The translations under genes and the position numbers were made by a program. The notes under the pieces are model-generated. The model was not told where the DNA came from. It saw only the letters and a program-made list of their open reading frames with translations, and searched no databases. DNA of 64,000 nt, taken from contig CAVYDJ010000004.1 in NCBI GenBank assembly GCA_963767285.1, positions 1-64,000 on the forward strand, in the 5' to 3' direction. Source of the stretch: WHSW01 sp963767285. GTDB lineage: Bacteria; Actinomycetota; Thermoleophilia; Solirubrobacterales; 70-9. Positions 44,028-53,527 of this stretch are shown piece by piece (position 1 is the stretch's first letter; each line of letters opens with the position of its first letter).

Positions 44028-44864
44028 ATGCAGGAGGGCATCCGGGTGAACGACTTCAACCACATCTCAGACCAGGCACGCGAACGCCTCATCGCCGAGC
44101 TGCATCGGACCGTGTCCACGGTCAGCTCCGCGGTCGACGACGCCGCCGCGCGGGTGCTCGACGCAGCCGAGGCGGACGCGAAGCGCGAGGCCGAGGTCGC
44201 CGCCCAGGTCGAGAGGCTCTCCGAGGAGGGCCTGCGGCCGCTGCGCGCCCTGAGCGGTGAGCTGCTCGATCGGGCGGCGGAGCTCGACCGTGAGATCGCG
44301 CGCCTCGCGGCGCTCGCCGCCGAGGCCGCCGAGACCCTGCGCGCCCGGGCGCGAGCGCCGGAGCCGATGGACTGGTCGGAGGAGCCGGAGCCGATGTTCT
44401 CCAGCCCCCGGGGTCCTGAGCCGCTGTCCTTTGAGCGGCCGTCTTCTGAGCCGCTGTACTCCGAGCCGGCGGTCGACTGGTCCCGCGGCGGGGACCCGCT
44501 GTTCTCCGCGCCGCCGGAGTCCGAGCAGTCCGTGCCCCCGGCCGAGGCCGAGGCGTCGCCGGCGCCGGACTCCGAGCCGATCGAGCTGCCGCCGATCCTG
44601 CCGTCGCTGTTTTTGGAGTCGCCGCTCGACCAGCTCGACGAGCAGCGCCGCGCGGTCGCCGAGGCACCGATCGAGTTTCCGCCCCGGCGCCACCGGCGCT
44701 TCGATGAACCGATCGACCGTGAGGTCGAGATTCCCTCCGGCGTGCGGATGGTGGTCGAGCAGCTGCGCCTCACCGGCGAGCCGGAGTCGGTGATCGCGGT
44801 CAAGCTCGAGCAGATGGGGGTCGACGACCCTCAGGCCGTGCTCGCCCAGGTCGTCGAGCACTAG
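44028..44864 (+). CDS. coiled-coil/Pro-rich protein of unknown function
   Basis: A 278-residue protein. Residues about 10-105 form a long coiled coil (ERLIAELHRTVSTVSSAVDD, DRAAELDREIARLAALAAEA). About 110-200 is an acidic, proline-rich linker with imperfect repeats (EPMDWSEEPEPMFSS, EPLYSEPAVDWSRG). The last 40 residues (GVRMVVEQLRLTGEPESVIA VKLEQMGVD) form a small helical end domain. It resembles a scaffold or cell-division-type protein rather than an enzyme. It diverges from the diguanylate cyclase across the perfect palindrome, suggesting shared control. Confidence 0.65.
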   Translation: MQEGIRVNDFNHISDQARERLIAELHRTVSTVSSAVDDAAARVLDAAEADAKREAEVAAQVERLSEEGLRPLRALSGELLDRAAELDREIARLAALAAEAAETLRARARAPEPMDWSEEPEPMFSSPRGPEPLSFERPSSEPLYSEPAVDWSRGGDPLFSAPPESEQSVPPAEAEASPAPDSEPIELPPILPSLFLESPLDQLDEQRRAVAEAPIEFPPRRHRRFDEPIDREVEIPSGVRMVVEQLRLTGEPESVIAVKLEQMGVDDPQAVLAQVVEH

Positions 44865-44921
44865 CTTCGGCGCCTCACCAACCGGCGCGCGACGGGCGCG
44901 CAGCGATCAGAATCCGCGCCC

Positions 44922-46607
44922 GTGCCGAAGTCCCTCTGCCTGACGTTGATCGCCGTCGCGGCCCTCGCCGCGCTTCCGGCCGCCGCCGGGGCGGCGCCGA
45001 AGCCGGGCACGGTGGTGGAGAAACGGGTCCACTCGCTCTCCCCCGATCGCCACGAGGTGCGCGAGTCGTTCGTCCGGATCTACTCGCCCCTGCCGGCCGA
45101 GGCGGGGGCGCACCCGCCGGCGTGCGACTGGATCCAGTACCTGCGCTTCCGCCACGCGGGCGGTCCGAAGGACCCGCGCGACGCCGACGCGGTGTTCTCG
45201 ATCATCCCCGGCTTCCTCGCCGGGGCGGGCTCGTTCGACCAGGTCGCCCGCAACACGGTGCGCTCGGCCGCGGGGATGGGCGCCGACGTCGAGTACTGGG
45301 CGATCGACCGGCGCGCGAACTGCCTGGAGGACTTCCGGGGGATCAGGGCGGCCGCGCGGGCGAAGGACCCGACGATCGCCTGGGACTACTACTGGGGCGG
45401 CCGGGAGGTCGGCGGCAAGCGCTTTGCCGGCTTCGTATCGCGTGAGGACGCCGCGTTCCTCGGCCAGGTGGGCATCGAGCAGACGATGGAGGACTGGTAC
45501 ACGGTCAATCGCACCGGTATGCCGGGCCGCCGCAACCGCGAGCGCAAGATGATCTGTGGCGGGCACTCGCTCGGCGGCCCCCTCACGTCCATCTACGCCT
45601 CATGGGATTTCGACGGCGATCCCGAGACCGAGCGCGACGCGGGCTATCGCAACTGCGCCGGGCTCGTGGGGCTCGACACCTCGTTCGGGTTCTCGGGCAT
45701 GAGCTCGAGCTCGAGCGGCGGCGGCGAGGTCGCCGGGCTGGTCGGGGCGAGCGGCGCGGCGCCGTACATCGACGCCCCGCCGCTGACGCCGGAGACGATC
45801 CAGGTGCTCAACCCATTCGGCGTCGGGGCCTACTTCGATCCGCAGGGCACCGACCTGATCGACGAGCTGCCGCACTCGACCAACATCGACCTGACCCAGC
45901 GCGTGCTGTTCTCCAAGGACGCGGCGCAGTTCGCGACGGGCACCCCCGACATCCGCGACTTCAACCTGACCAACGAGAGCAACCTCGCCGGCGTGCTCGA
46001 CGACAACTCGGCCGGGATCTCGATCCTGCGCGCGGGCCTCGGCCAGGCGGTCGGTGGGCCGCTGGCCGACAAGAACTTCCCGGCCCCCGGCGGCGGCACG
46101 CTCGCCCTGCCGGAGGACCCGGCGACCCCTCTGTATTCGTGGGAGGGCTACCGGACCGTCGGCGCGCCGGACCATCCCGTGGAGCTCAACGACTCCGGCC
46201 AGCCCTACACGAGCCGCGAGTCCGAGACGACCGACCTGCACCAGATGGCGCGGGGGTTCTTCGAGACGCCCGCCGACTTCACCGAGCACTACTTCCCGAC
46301 CCGGATCATGACCGACCTCGCGCCGGCGGCCAGCGGCGGGTTCGAGCAGATGAAGTACGACGGGCCGAACCTGCGGCCCGGGCTGCTGATCCAGGCCGGC
46401 GACTCGTCGGACAACGCGCCTCCGGACGAGGGGCCGCCGACGGAGGGCACGCCGCCCAACGACCTCGAACTGAGCCGCGAGATCGTCATCCCCGGCTACA
46501 ACCACCTCGACGTCGGGACCGCGGCCTGGCGCCAGAACGACGGCCGCCCGGAGCCGTCCAGCCAGGCGCTCGCCGAGTTCGGGCTCGCGGTGACTCATAA
46601 CGGGTAG
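44922..46607 (+). CDS. secreted alpha/beta hydrolase
   Basis: A 561-residue exported protein (signal peptide to AGAAPKPG). The hydrolase core has SIIPGFLAGAGSFDQ, MICGGHSLGGPLTSIY (nucleophile Ser in GHSLGG), a middle lid-like insert, and a late VIPGYNHLDVGTA with the candidate His. The order fits large secreted lipases/esterases, but the family is not one I can name. GTG 44922. Confidence 0.8.
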   Translation: MPKSLCLTLIAVAALAALPAAAGAAPKPGTVVEKRVHSLSPDRHEVRESFVRIYSPLPAEAGAHPPACDWIQYLRFRHAGGPKDPRDADAVFSIIPGFLAGAGSFDQVARNTVRSAAGMGADVEYWAIDRRANCLEDFRGIRAAARAKDPTIAWDYYWGGREVGGKRFAGFVSREDAAFLGQVGIEQTMEDWYTVNRTGMPGRRNRERKMICGGHSLGGPLTSIYASWDFDGDPETERDAGYRNCAGLVGLDTSFGFSGMSSSSSGGGEVAGLVGASGAAPYIDAPPLTPETIQVLNPFGVGAYFDPQGTDLIDELPHSTNIDLTQRVLFSKDAAQFATGTPDIRDFNLTNESNLAGVLDDNSAGISILRAGLGQAVGGPLADKNFPAPGGGTLALPEDPATPLYSWEGYRTVGAPDHPVELNDSGQPYTSRESETTDLHQMARGFFETPADFTEHYFPTRIMTDLAPAASGGFEQMKYDGPNLRPGLLIQAGDSSDNAPPDEGPPTEGTPPNDLELSREIVIPGYNHLDVGTAAWRQNDGRPEPSSQALAEFGLAVTHNG

Positions 46608-46616
46608 AACCCCGGT

Positions 46617-48668
46617 GTGAGCGCGACCGAGACGACCGAGACGACCACGGTGGACGCGGTCGCACTGCGGGTTCTGCTCGACGGCGAGCGCCGCGAGGTG
46701 CGCGAGCACGTGCGCGCCGTGTTGGCGCGACCGGACTTCGCCAGGCCGGAGGAGCCGTGGCCCACGGAGGAGTACCGCGAGCGGGTCGGCGAGTGGACGC
46801 GGACCCTGGCGGCGACCGGCGGACCGGCGCTCCTGTTTCCCGAGGAGTTCGGCGGGCTCGGACGGGTCGGCGACGCGATCGCCGCGTTCGAGACGCTCGG
46901 CCACTCCGACCTCTCCCTGCTCGTCAAGTGCGGCGTCCAGTTCGGCCTGTTCGGCGGCGCCGTCCATCACCTCGGCACCCGGTCTCACCACGAGCGGTTC
47001 CTGAGCCAGATCGCGTCCTTCGAGCTGCCGGGCGCATTCGCGATGAGCGAGTCCGGGCACGGCTCGAACGTTCAGGACGTGCGGACACGGGCGACCTATG
47101 ACGCCGAGACGCAGGAGTTCGTGGTGACGACGCCGACCGAGGAGGACCGCAAGGACTACATCGGCAACGCCGCCCGCGACGGGCGGCTCGCGGCCGTCTT
47201 CTGCCAGCTGGTGGTGGGCGGCTCCGAGCGCGGCGTCCACTGCGTGCTCGTCCCGATCCGCGACGAGAAGGGCAAGGTCTGCGACGGGGTGCGGATCTCC
47301 GACTGCGGCCACAAGCTCGGCCTCAACGGCGTCGACAACGGGCGCCTCTACTTCGATGACGTGCGGGTCCCGCGCGAGAACCTGCTCGACCGCTATGCGC
47401 AGGTGAGCGAGGACGGCACGTACTACAGCCCGATCGAGAACGAGAATCGCCGCTTCTTCACGATGCTCGGCACGCTGATCCAGGGACGGATCTCGGTCGG
47501 CGGGGCGTCGATCAGCGCGACCAAGTCGGCGCTGGCGATCGCGATCCGCCACGGCGACAGGCGCCGCCAGTTCGGGCCGCCCGACTCCGAGGTCGAGGTG
47601 CCGCTGCTCGACTACCGGGTCCACCAGCGCCGCTTGCTGCCGCCGCTTGCCCGCACCTACGCGCTGCACTTCGCCCAGCAGGGCGTGGTCGACGAGCTGG
47701 ACCGAATCTTCGGCGCCGACGACGGCACCGCCGAGCAGAGCGAGGCCGAGCAGGAGGCCCGCCGCGAGCTGGAGACGCGGGCCGCTGGCCTGAAGGCCCT
47801 GGCGACGTGGCACGCGACCGAGACGATCCAGGGCTGTCGCGAGGCCTGCGGCGGCGCCGGGTACCTGAGCGAGAACCGCCTCGGCGAGCTGAAGGCGGAC
47901 ACCGACGTCTTCACGACATTCGAGGGCGACAACACGATCCTGCTGCAGCTGGTGGCGAAATCGGTGCTGACCGGCTTCCGCGACGAGTTCGAGGAGATGA
48001 ACGCGTTCGCCACCGCCGGCTTCGTCGCGTCGCAGGCATGGGAGACGGTCGTCGAGAAGACTGCGGGCCGCGAGCTGATCCAGCGGCTCACCGACGACCT
48101 GATCCCCGGGCGGGAGAAGGACGAGGACCTGCTCGACCGCGAGTATCACCTCGGGCTCTTCCGCTGGCGCGAGGAGCACACGCTGAGCGGCGCGGCGCGG
48201 CGGTTGCGCCGCGGGATCGAGGGCGGCGGGGACCCGTTCGACGTCTTCAACGACTGCCAGGACCACGTGCTCGCGGTGGCGCGCGCCTACACCGAGCGCC
48301 AGATCCTGGAGGCCTTCCTCGATGCGATCGACAACTGCCCGGACCCCGACCTGAAGCGGGTGCTCGAGATGCTCTGCGACCTCCACGCCCTGTCGGAGAT
48401 CGAGCGCGACCGCGCCTGGTTCCAGGAGCACGGACGGATCTCCTCGACCCGGGCGAAGGCGATCACGCGGAGCGTCAACGGGCTGTGCGAGGGGCTTCGT
48501 GCCCACGCCCTCGACCTCGTGGACGCGTTCGGGATCCCGGACGAGGTGCTCGCGGCGCCGATCGGTCTGCCCGGAGGGGAGGCGAGCCGCACGGCGGCCG
48601 CCGAGGTCGGCGACGAATTGCCCGACGTCCGTTCCGTGCTGCGCGAGCTGGGTAAGACCTCTTCGTGA
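46617..48668 (+). CDS. acyl-CoA dehydrogenase/oxidase family protein
   Basis: A 683-residue flavoprotein: FPEEFGGLGRVGDAIAA, AFAMSESGHGSNVQDVRTRA (FAD loop), GLNGVDNGRLYFDDVRVPRE, HATETIQGCREACGGAGYL and TTFEGDNTILLQLVAKS. The length and the C-terminal helical extension (to 683) match acyl-CoA oxidase-type enzymes rather than short ACADs. It should catalyse the first step of acyl-CoA beta-oxidation. First gene of a tightly coupled operon; its stop overlaps the thiolase start by 4 bp. Confidence 0.9.
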   Translation: MSATETTETTTVDAVALRVLLDGERREVREHVRAVLARPDFARPEEPWPTEEYRERVGEWTRTLAATGGPALLFPEEFGGLGRVGDAIAAFETLGHSDLSLLVKCGVQFGLFGGAVHHLGTRSHHERFLSQIASFELPGAFAMSESGHGSNVQDVRTRATYDAETQEFVVTTPTEEDRKDYIGNAARDGRLAAVFCQLVVGGSERGVHCVLVPIRDEKGKVCDGVRISDCGHKLGLNGVDNGRLYFDDVRVPRENLLDRYAQVSEDGTYYSPIENENRRFFTMLGTLIQGRISVGGASISATKSALAIAIRHGDRRRQFGPPDSEVEVPLLDYRVHQRRLLPPLARTYALHFAQQGVVDELDRIFGADDGTAEQSEAEQEARRELETRAAGLKALATWHATETIQGCREACGGAGYLSENRLGELKADTDVFTTFEGDNTILLQLVAKSVLTGFRDEFEEMNAFATAGFVASQAWETVVEKTAGRELIQRLTDDLIPGREKDEDLLDREYHLGLFRWREEHTLSGAARRLRRGIEGGGDPFDVFNDCQDHVLAVARAYTERQILEAFLDAIDNCPDPDLKRVLEMLCDLHALSEIERDRAWFQEHGRISSTRAKAITRSVNGLCEGLRAHALDLVDAFGIPDEVLAAPIGLPGGEASRTAAAEVGDELPDVRSVLRELGKTSS

Positions 48669-49951
48669 GCCCCGGTTCCGCGCGTCAAGCCGCCGTACTC
48701 GGCGGCAACCGGATCCCGTTCGCCCGCCAGAACGGGCCGTACGCGCGCGCGTCGAACCAGGACATGTTCACGACCGCGCTCGACGGGCTGGTCGGCCGCT
48801 TCGGGCTCCAGGGCCGGCTGCTCGGCGAGGTCGCGGCCGGCGGGGTGCTCAAGCACTCGCGCGACTTCAACCTGACCCGCGAGTGCGTGCTCGGCTCGGC
48901 GCTCGACCACGCGACGCCCGCCTACGATGTCCAGCAGGCCTGCGGCACCGGCCTGGAGACGACGATCCTGGTCGCCAACAAGATCGCCCTCGGCCAGATC
49001 GAGGCCGGGGTGGCGGGCGGCTTCGACACCACCTCCGACGCGCCGATCGAGGTCAACGAGGATCTGCGCCGCCTGCTCCTCGACCTCAACCGCGCGAAGA
49101 GCGCCAAGGACCGCGTGGCGCTGCTGACCCGGCTGCGCCCGGGGCAGATCGCGCCGCGGATCCCGCGCAACGAGGAGCCGCGGACCGGCCTTTCGATGGG
49201 CGAGCACCAGGCGGTCTCGACCAAGCGCTGGGGGATCACCCGCGAGGCGCAGGACGAGTGGGCCGTCGCCAGCCACCGCAAGCTCGCCGCCGCTTACGAC
49301 AGCGGGTTCTTCGACGATCTGCTGACCCCCTACCTCGGCCAGGAGCGCGACCAGAACCTGCGCCCGGACTCCACCATCGAGAAGCTCCAGAAGCTGAAGC
49401 CGGTGTTCGGCGAAGGGCCGGACGCCACGATGACCGCCGCCAACTCGACCCCGCTGTCCGACGGCGCGGCCGCGGTCCTGCTCGCCTCCGACGAGTGGGC
49501 GGAGGAGAACGCGCTGCCCGTCCTTGCCCACATCGTCGACGCCGAGACGGCGGCCGTCGACTTCGTCCACGGCGACGAGGATCTGCTGGGGGCGCCGCTC
49601 TACGCCGTGCCGCGGCTGCTCGACCGCAACGGTCTGAGCCTTCAGGACTTCGACCTCTACGAGATCCACGAGGCCTTCGCCTCTCAGGTCCTGATGACGC
49701 TGAAGGCATGGAACGATCCCGAGTTCTGCGCGGAGAAGCTCGGCCGCGACCAGCCCCTCGGCGAGATCGACCCGGAGAAGATCAACGTCAACGGCTCCTC
49801 GCTCGCCGCCGGCCATCCGTTCGGCGCCACGGGCGGGCGGATCGTCGCCACCCTGGCGAAGCTGCTCAACGAGCGCGGCTCCGGCCGCGGTCTGATCTCG
49901 ATCTGCGCGGCCGGCGGCCAGGGCGTCTGCGCGATCCTGGAGAAGCGCTGA
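48665..49951 (+). CDS. acetyl-CoA acyltransferase (thiolase)
   Basis: A 428-residue thiolase: YDVQQACGTGLETTILV (acyl-accepting Cys), NGSSLAAGHPFGATGGR (His) and SICAAGGQGVCAIL (second Cys). It cleaves 3-ketoacyl-CoA in the last step of beta-oxidation. The start overlaps the upstream stop by 4 bp, and its stop shares one base with the next ATG. Confidence 0.92.
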   Translation: MSPGSARQAAVLGGNRIPFARQNGPYARASNQDMFTTALDGLVGRFGLQGRLLGEVAAGGVLKHSRDFNLTRECVLGSALDHATPAYDVQQACGTGLETTILVANKIALGQIEAGVAGGFDTTSDAPIEVNEDLRRLLLDLNRAKSAKDRVALLTRLRPGQIAPRIPRNEEPRTGLSMGEHQAVSTKRWGITREAQDEWAVASHRKLAAAYDSGFFDDLLTPYLGQERDQNLRPDSTIEKLQKLKPVFGEGPDATMTAANSTPLSDGAAAVLLASDEWAEENALPVLAHIVDAETAAVDFVHGDEDLLGAPLYAVPRLLDRNGLSLQDFDLYEIHEAFASQVLMTLKAWNDPEFCAEKLGRDQPLGEIDPEKINVNGSSLAAGHPFGATGGRIVATLAKLLNERGSGRGLISICAAGGQGVCAILEKR

Positions 49952-51309
49952 TGCCCGCCACCGATCGCTATACGACCCTGACCAATTCGCCGCTCGGCGC
50001 CGTGACCAGCCGCCTCGGGCTGCCGACCCCGCCGGTGCTCGAGCGCCACGAGCCCGGCAAGCCGGTCGTCGACGGGCCGGTCGTGCTCGGCCGCGCGCAC
50101 CTCGGGCGCCTGGACGAGGCGGCCGAGCGGGTGCTGAAGTCGATCGAGGCGTCCGTGATCACCGACCGGCTCGTGGTCGAGAACGAGCGCCCCGCGGCGC
50201 TGATCTACGACGCGAGCGGGATCGACGAGCCCGCCCGGCTGCGCTCGCTCTACGAGTTCTTCCACCCGCTGCTCTACAACCTCGACCGCAACGGCCGGGT
50301 GATCGTGCTCGCCGGGGTGCCCGAGGAGGCCCCGGACGCCGAGTCGCAGGTCGCCCAGCGCGCGATCGAGGGCTTCACGCGCTCGATCGCCAAGGAGATC
50401 GGCAGCAAGGGCTCGACCGCGCAGCTGGTTCGGGTGGCGAACGGCGGCGAGGGCGCGATGGAGTCGACGCTGCGGTTCCTGCTGTCGGCGAAATCCGCCT
50501 ACGTCGACGCCCAGGTGATCGAGATCTCGGCGATCGACACGGAAAACCTCGTCCTACCGGGCGACTGGGAGCAGCCGCTCGCCGGCCGGGTCGCCGCGGT
50601 GACCGGAGCGGCTCGCGGGATCGGCGAGTCCATCGCGACGACGCTGGCCCGAGACGGCGCCGAGGTGATCCTGATCGACGTGCCGCAGGCCGGTTCCGAC
50701 CTGACCGAGGTGGCCAACCGAATCGGCGGCAGCGCGGTGCAGCTCGACATCACCGACGACGAGGCTCCCGCGCGCCTGGCCGACCATGTCGCCGGGCGCC
50801 ACGGCAAGCTCGACATCCTGGTCCACAACGCGGGCATCACCCGCGACAAGACGCTCGGGCGCATGGAGCCCGACCAGTGGGACTCCGTGCTCGCGGTCAA
50901 CCTGCTCAGCCAGCTGCGCCTCAACGAGACGCTGCTCGAGCGCGACCTGATCGGCGGCGGGGGCAGGATCGTCACCGTCTCGTCGGTCAGCGGGATCGCC
51001 GGCAACCGCGGCCAGGCCAACTACGCGACGACGAAGGCCGGCGTGATCGGAATGGTTGACGCGCTCGCGCCGCAGCTTGCCGAGCGCGGGGCGACGGCTA
51101 ACGCGGTCGCGCCGGGGTTCATCGAGACCGCGATGACGGCGGCGATGCCGATCGCGACGCGCGAGGCCGGGCGGCGCACCAACAGCCTGCTTCAGGGCGG
51201 CCAGCCGGTCGACGTCGCCGAGACGATCGCCTGGCTGGCGAGTCCCGCCTCGGCCGGTGTCAACGGCAACACCGTCCGCGTCTGCGGCCAGGCGCTGATC
51301 GGCGCGTAG
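49951..51309 (+). CDS. high-molecular-weight FabG-type 3-oxoacyl reductase
   Basis: A 452-residue protein. An N-terminal Rossmann-like domain of about 200 residues lacks catalytic residues; the second domain is a complete SDR (AAVTGAARGIGESIATTLA, ILVHNAGITRDKTLG, TVSSVSGIAGNRGQANYATT K with Ser/Tyr/Lys). This two-domain form (FabG4-like) uses NADH and 3-oxoacyl-CoA, so here it probably works as the 3-hydroxyacyl-CoA dehydrogenase of the operon. Shares one base with each neighbour. Confidence 0.9.
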   Translation: MPATDRYTTLTNSPLGAVTSRLGLPTPPVLERHEPGKPVVDGPVVLGRAHLGRLDEAAERVLKSIEASVITDRLVVENERPAALIYDASGIDEPARLRSLYEFFHPLLYNLDRNGRVIVLAGVPEEAPDAESQVAQRAIEGFTRSIAKEIGSKGSTAQLVRVANGGEGAMESTLRFLLSAKSAYVDAQVIEISAIDTENLVLPGDWEQPLAGRVAAVTGAARGIGESIATTLARDGAEVILIDVPQAGSDLTEVANRIGGSAVQLDITDDEAPARLADHVAGRHGKLDILVHNAGITRDKTLGRMEPDQWDSVLAVNLLSQLRLNETLLERDLIGGGGRIVTVSSVSGIAGNRGQANYATTKAGVIGMVDALAPQLAERGATANAVAPGFIETAMTAAMPIATREAGRRTNSLLQGGQPVDVAETIAWLASPASAGVNGNTVRVCGQALIGA

Positions 51310-52169
51310 TGGAAACGCGCGAGCTCGACTCGCCGCCCTCGCTGCCGCCGCTCTACGCGAAGGCGGCGCTGGGATCCGTCCTGCCCGGCGGGGGCGACGA
51401 GCTCCCCGACCACGCGGTCGAGCTGACGGGCGCGGAGATCGACCCGGAGCGCCTCGCCGACTACTGCGCGGTCTGCGGCTTCCGCCTGCGCGACACGGTT
51501 CCGCCCACCTACCCGCACCTGCTCGGGTTCCCCCTGCAGATGGCGCTGATGACCGAGCGGTCGTTTCCCTTCGCGCTGCTCGGCATGGTCCACATCGCCA
51601 ACCGGGTCGAGCAGCGCCGGGCGCTGCCGGTCACCGCGCGGCCGTCGGTCCGGGTCTGGGCGGAGAACCTGCGCGACCATCACAAGGGCCGCCAGGTCGA
51701 CCTGATCACCGAGGTCAGCGTCGACGGCGAGGTCGTCTGGCGCGAGTGCTCCAACTACCTGCGGCCCGGGAAGGGATCCGGCGAGCGGCCCGAGCGCGAG
51801 GGGGACGAGTTCGCCGATGCTCACCCTGCCGCCACCTGGGAGGTGCCCGGCGACATCGGGCGCCGCTACGCCTCGGTCTCCGGCGACCGCAACCCGATCC
51901 ACATGCATTCCCTCAGCGCCCGGCTGTTCGGCTTTCCGAGCGCGATCGCTCACGGAATGTGGACCTACGCGCGAGCCCTGTCCACGCTCGACGGCCACCT
52001 GCCAGAGGCCCACTCCTCCGAGGGCGAATTCCGCGCGCCGCTGCGGATCCCGGGCCGCGCGCAACTGCTGCTCGCCGGCGGCGAGGGGGAGTGGAGGCTG
52101 GCGCTCGAGTCGCCGGACGGCGAGCACCGCCACTTGCAGCTCACGGCCCAGGTGCAGCGGTTTTCCTGA
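51309..52169 (+). CDS. MaoC-like hydratase (two hotdog domains)
   Basis: A 286-residue protein. The C-terminal hotdog domain has RYASVSGDRNPIHMHSLSAR and FPSAIAHGMWTYAR, the hydratase-2 motif with Asp and His; the N-terminal half is a degenerate hotdog (LTGAEIDPERLADYCAVCGF, VWRECSNYLRP). It would hydrate trans-2-enoyl-CoA, completing the four-step set in this operon. GTG 51309 shares one base with the FabG stop. Confidence 0.9.
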   Translation: METRELDSPPSLPPLYAKAALGSVLPGGGDELPDHAVELTGAEIDPERLADYCAVCGFRLRDTVPPTYPHLLGFPLQMALMTERSFPFALLGMVHIANRVEQRRALPVTARPSVRVWAENLRDHHKGRQVDLITEVSVDGEVVWRECSNYLRPGKGSGERPEREGDEFADAHPAATWEVPGDIGRRYASVSGDRNPIHMHSLSARLFGFPSAIAHGMWTYARALSTLDGHLPEAHSSEGEFRAPLRIPGRAQLLLAGGEGEWRLALESPDGEHRHLQLTAQVQRFS

Positions 52170-52296
52170 GCCCCTGCTACCTTCATCTGCGTCGAGTGCC
52201 ATTCGGGCGCTCGAGGAGTTCCGTTTCTTCCGTGCACTGAGTGAGTGCGTCCGGGTCTCAGGATTCCCACCGCACAACACAAGGAGTGCACCCAAT

Positions 52297-53490
52297 ATGT
52301 CTTTCGCCGACCTCGGCGTAACGCGTCCTGTTGCGGACGTTCTCGCAAAGCGCGGGATCACCGCACCGTTCGCAGTTCAAAAGCTCGTCATCGAGGACGT
52401 CCTCGATGGCCACGACGTACTCGTCCAGTCGCCGACCGGCTCGGGCAAGACGCTTGCCTTCGCCATTCCGCTGGTCGAGTGCGTCGTACCCGATGACCGA
52501 CTTCCCGCGGCGCTCGTGCTGGCGCCGACCCGCGAGCTCGCCCTCCAGATCGAGGAGGAGCTCGTCGACATCGCCGCCACCCGCGGCCTGCGCGTCGCCG
52601 CTGTCTTCGGCGGCGTCGGGCTCGAAAAGCAGGCGAAGAAGGCCGCCAAGGCCCACATCCTGGTCGCCACCCCCGGCCGGCTCGAGGACCTGCTCGACCG
52701 CCGCACGTTCAGCCTCGGCGAGCTCCGGATCCTCGTCATCGACGAGGCCGACCGGATGCTCGACATGGGCTTCAAGCCCGCCGTCGACAGGATCGTCCGC
52801 CAGACGCCCGACGATCGCCAGACCCTGTTCTTCTCCGCGACGCTCGAGGCCGCGGCCGGCGAGGTCGCCCGCGCCTACACCTACGAGCCGCGCCGCCACG
52901 TCCACGAGCCTGTCGAAGAGGACCAGGGCGAGATCTCGCACCGCTTCGTCCACCTCTCACAGGACGCCAAGATGGACGCGCTCGTCTCCGAGCTGCGCGA
53001 CTCCGATCGCGGCCGGACGCTCGTCTTCGTGCGCACCAAGCACGGCGCCGACCGGCTGGTCAAGCGCCTTTCCAAGAAGCGCCTGCAGGCCGTCGCGATG
53101 CACGGCAACAAGAACCAGAACCAGCGCAACCGGGCGCTCGCCCAGTTCGCGTCCGGGAACGTCGACACGCTCGTCGCGACCGACGTCGCGGCCCGCGGCA
53201 TCGACGTCGACGACATCACCCACGTGATCAACTTCGACGCCCCCGGCGACCGCGACGCCTACGTGCACCGGACCGGGCGCACCGCCCGCGCCGGCCGCGA
53301 CGGGATCGGCGTCACCTTCGTGCTCTCCGAGCAGGACGCCGACATGCGCAAGGTTGCACGCGACCTCGGGCTCACCGAGGAGTACAACCACGGTCGCCCG
53401 GAGCGTCAGGAGCACAGCGCGCCGCGATCGCGGAACGGTCACTCGGGCCGCGCTCACGGCAACCGCGGTCGCAGTCGCAGCAAGCGGTAA
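52297..53490 (+). CDS. DEAD-box RNA helicase
   Basis: A 397-residue helicase with the usual motifs: Q-motif region (FADLGVTRPVADVLAKRGIT), SPTGSGKT, PTREL, TPGRL, VIDEADRML, SAT, then VATDVAARGIDVDDI and HRTGRTARAGRDG. The tail is short, basic and Arg/Ser-rich (GHSGRAHGNRGRSRSKR), typical of RNA-binding helicases such as RhlE. AAGGAG stands 10 nt before ATG 52297, one of the few strong ribosome-binding sites here, and the 127-nt leader suggests control at the RNA level (cold or stress). Confidence 0.93.
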   Translation: MSFADLGVTRPVADVLAKRGITAPFAVQKLVIEDVLDGHDVLVQSPTGSGKTLAFAIPLVECVVPDDRLPAALVLAPTRELALQIEEELVDIAATRGLRVAAVFGGVGLEKQAKKAAKAHILVATPGRLEDLLDRRTFSLGELRILVIDEADRMLDMGFKPAVDRIVRQTPDDRQTLFFSATLEAAAGEVARAYTYEPRRHVHEPVEEDQGEISHRFVHLSQDAKMDALVSELRDSDRGRTLVFVRTKHGADRLVKRLSKKRLQAVAMHGNKNQNQRNRALAQFASGNVDTLVATDVAARGIDVDDITHVINFDAPGDRDAYVHRTGRTARAGRDGIGVTFVLSEQDADMRKVARDLGLTEEYNHGRPERQEHSAPRSRNGHSGRAHGNRGRSRSKR

Positions 53491-53527
53491 CGCGCGCCGA
53501 TCGCCCGGCGCGGGTGTTCATGCAGGC

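Noticed and set aside
45600..48506. A very long open frame on the minus strand opposite the hydrolase and acyl-CoA dehydrogenase genes
   Set aside because: Arg/Leu/Ala-rich antisense translation without motifs; at this G+C content antisense frames stay open by chance. The plus-strand genes have full family motifs.
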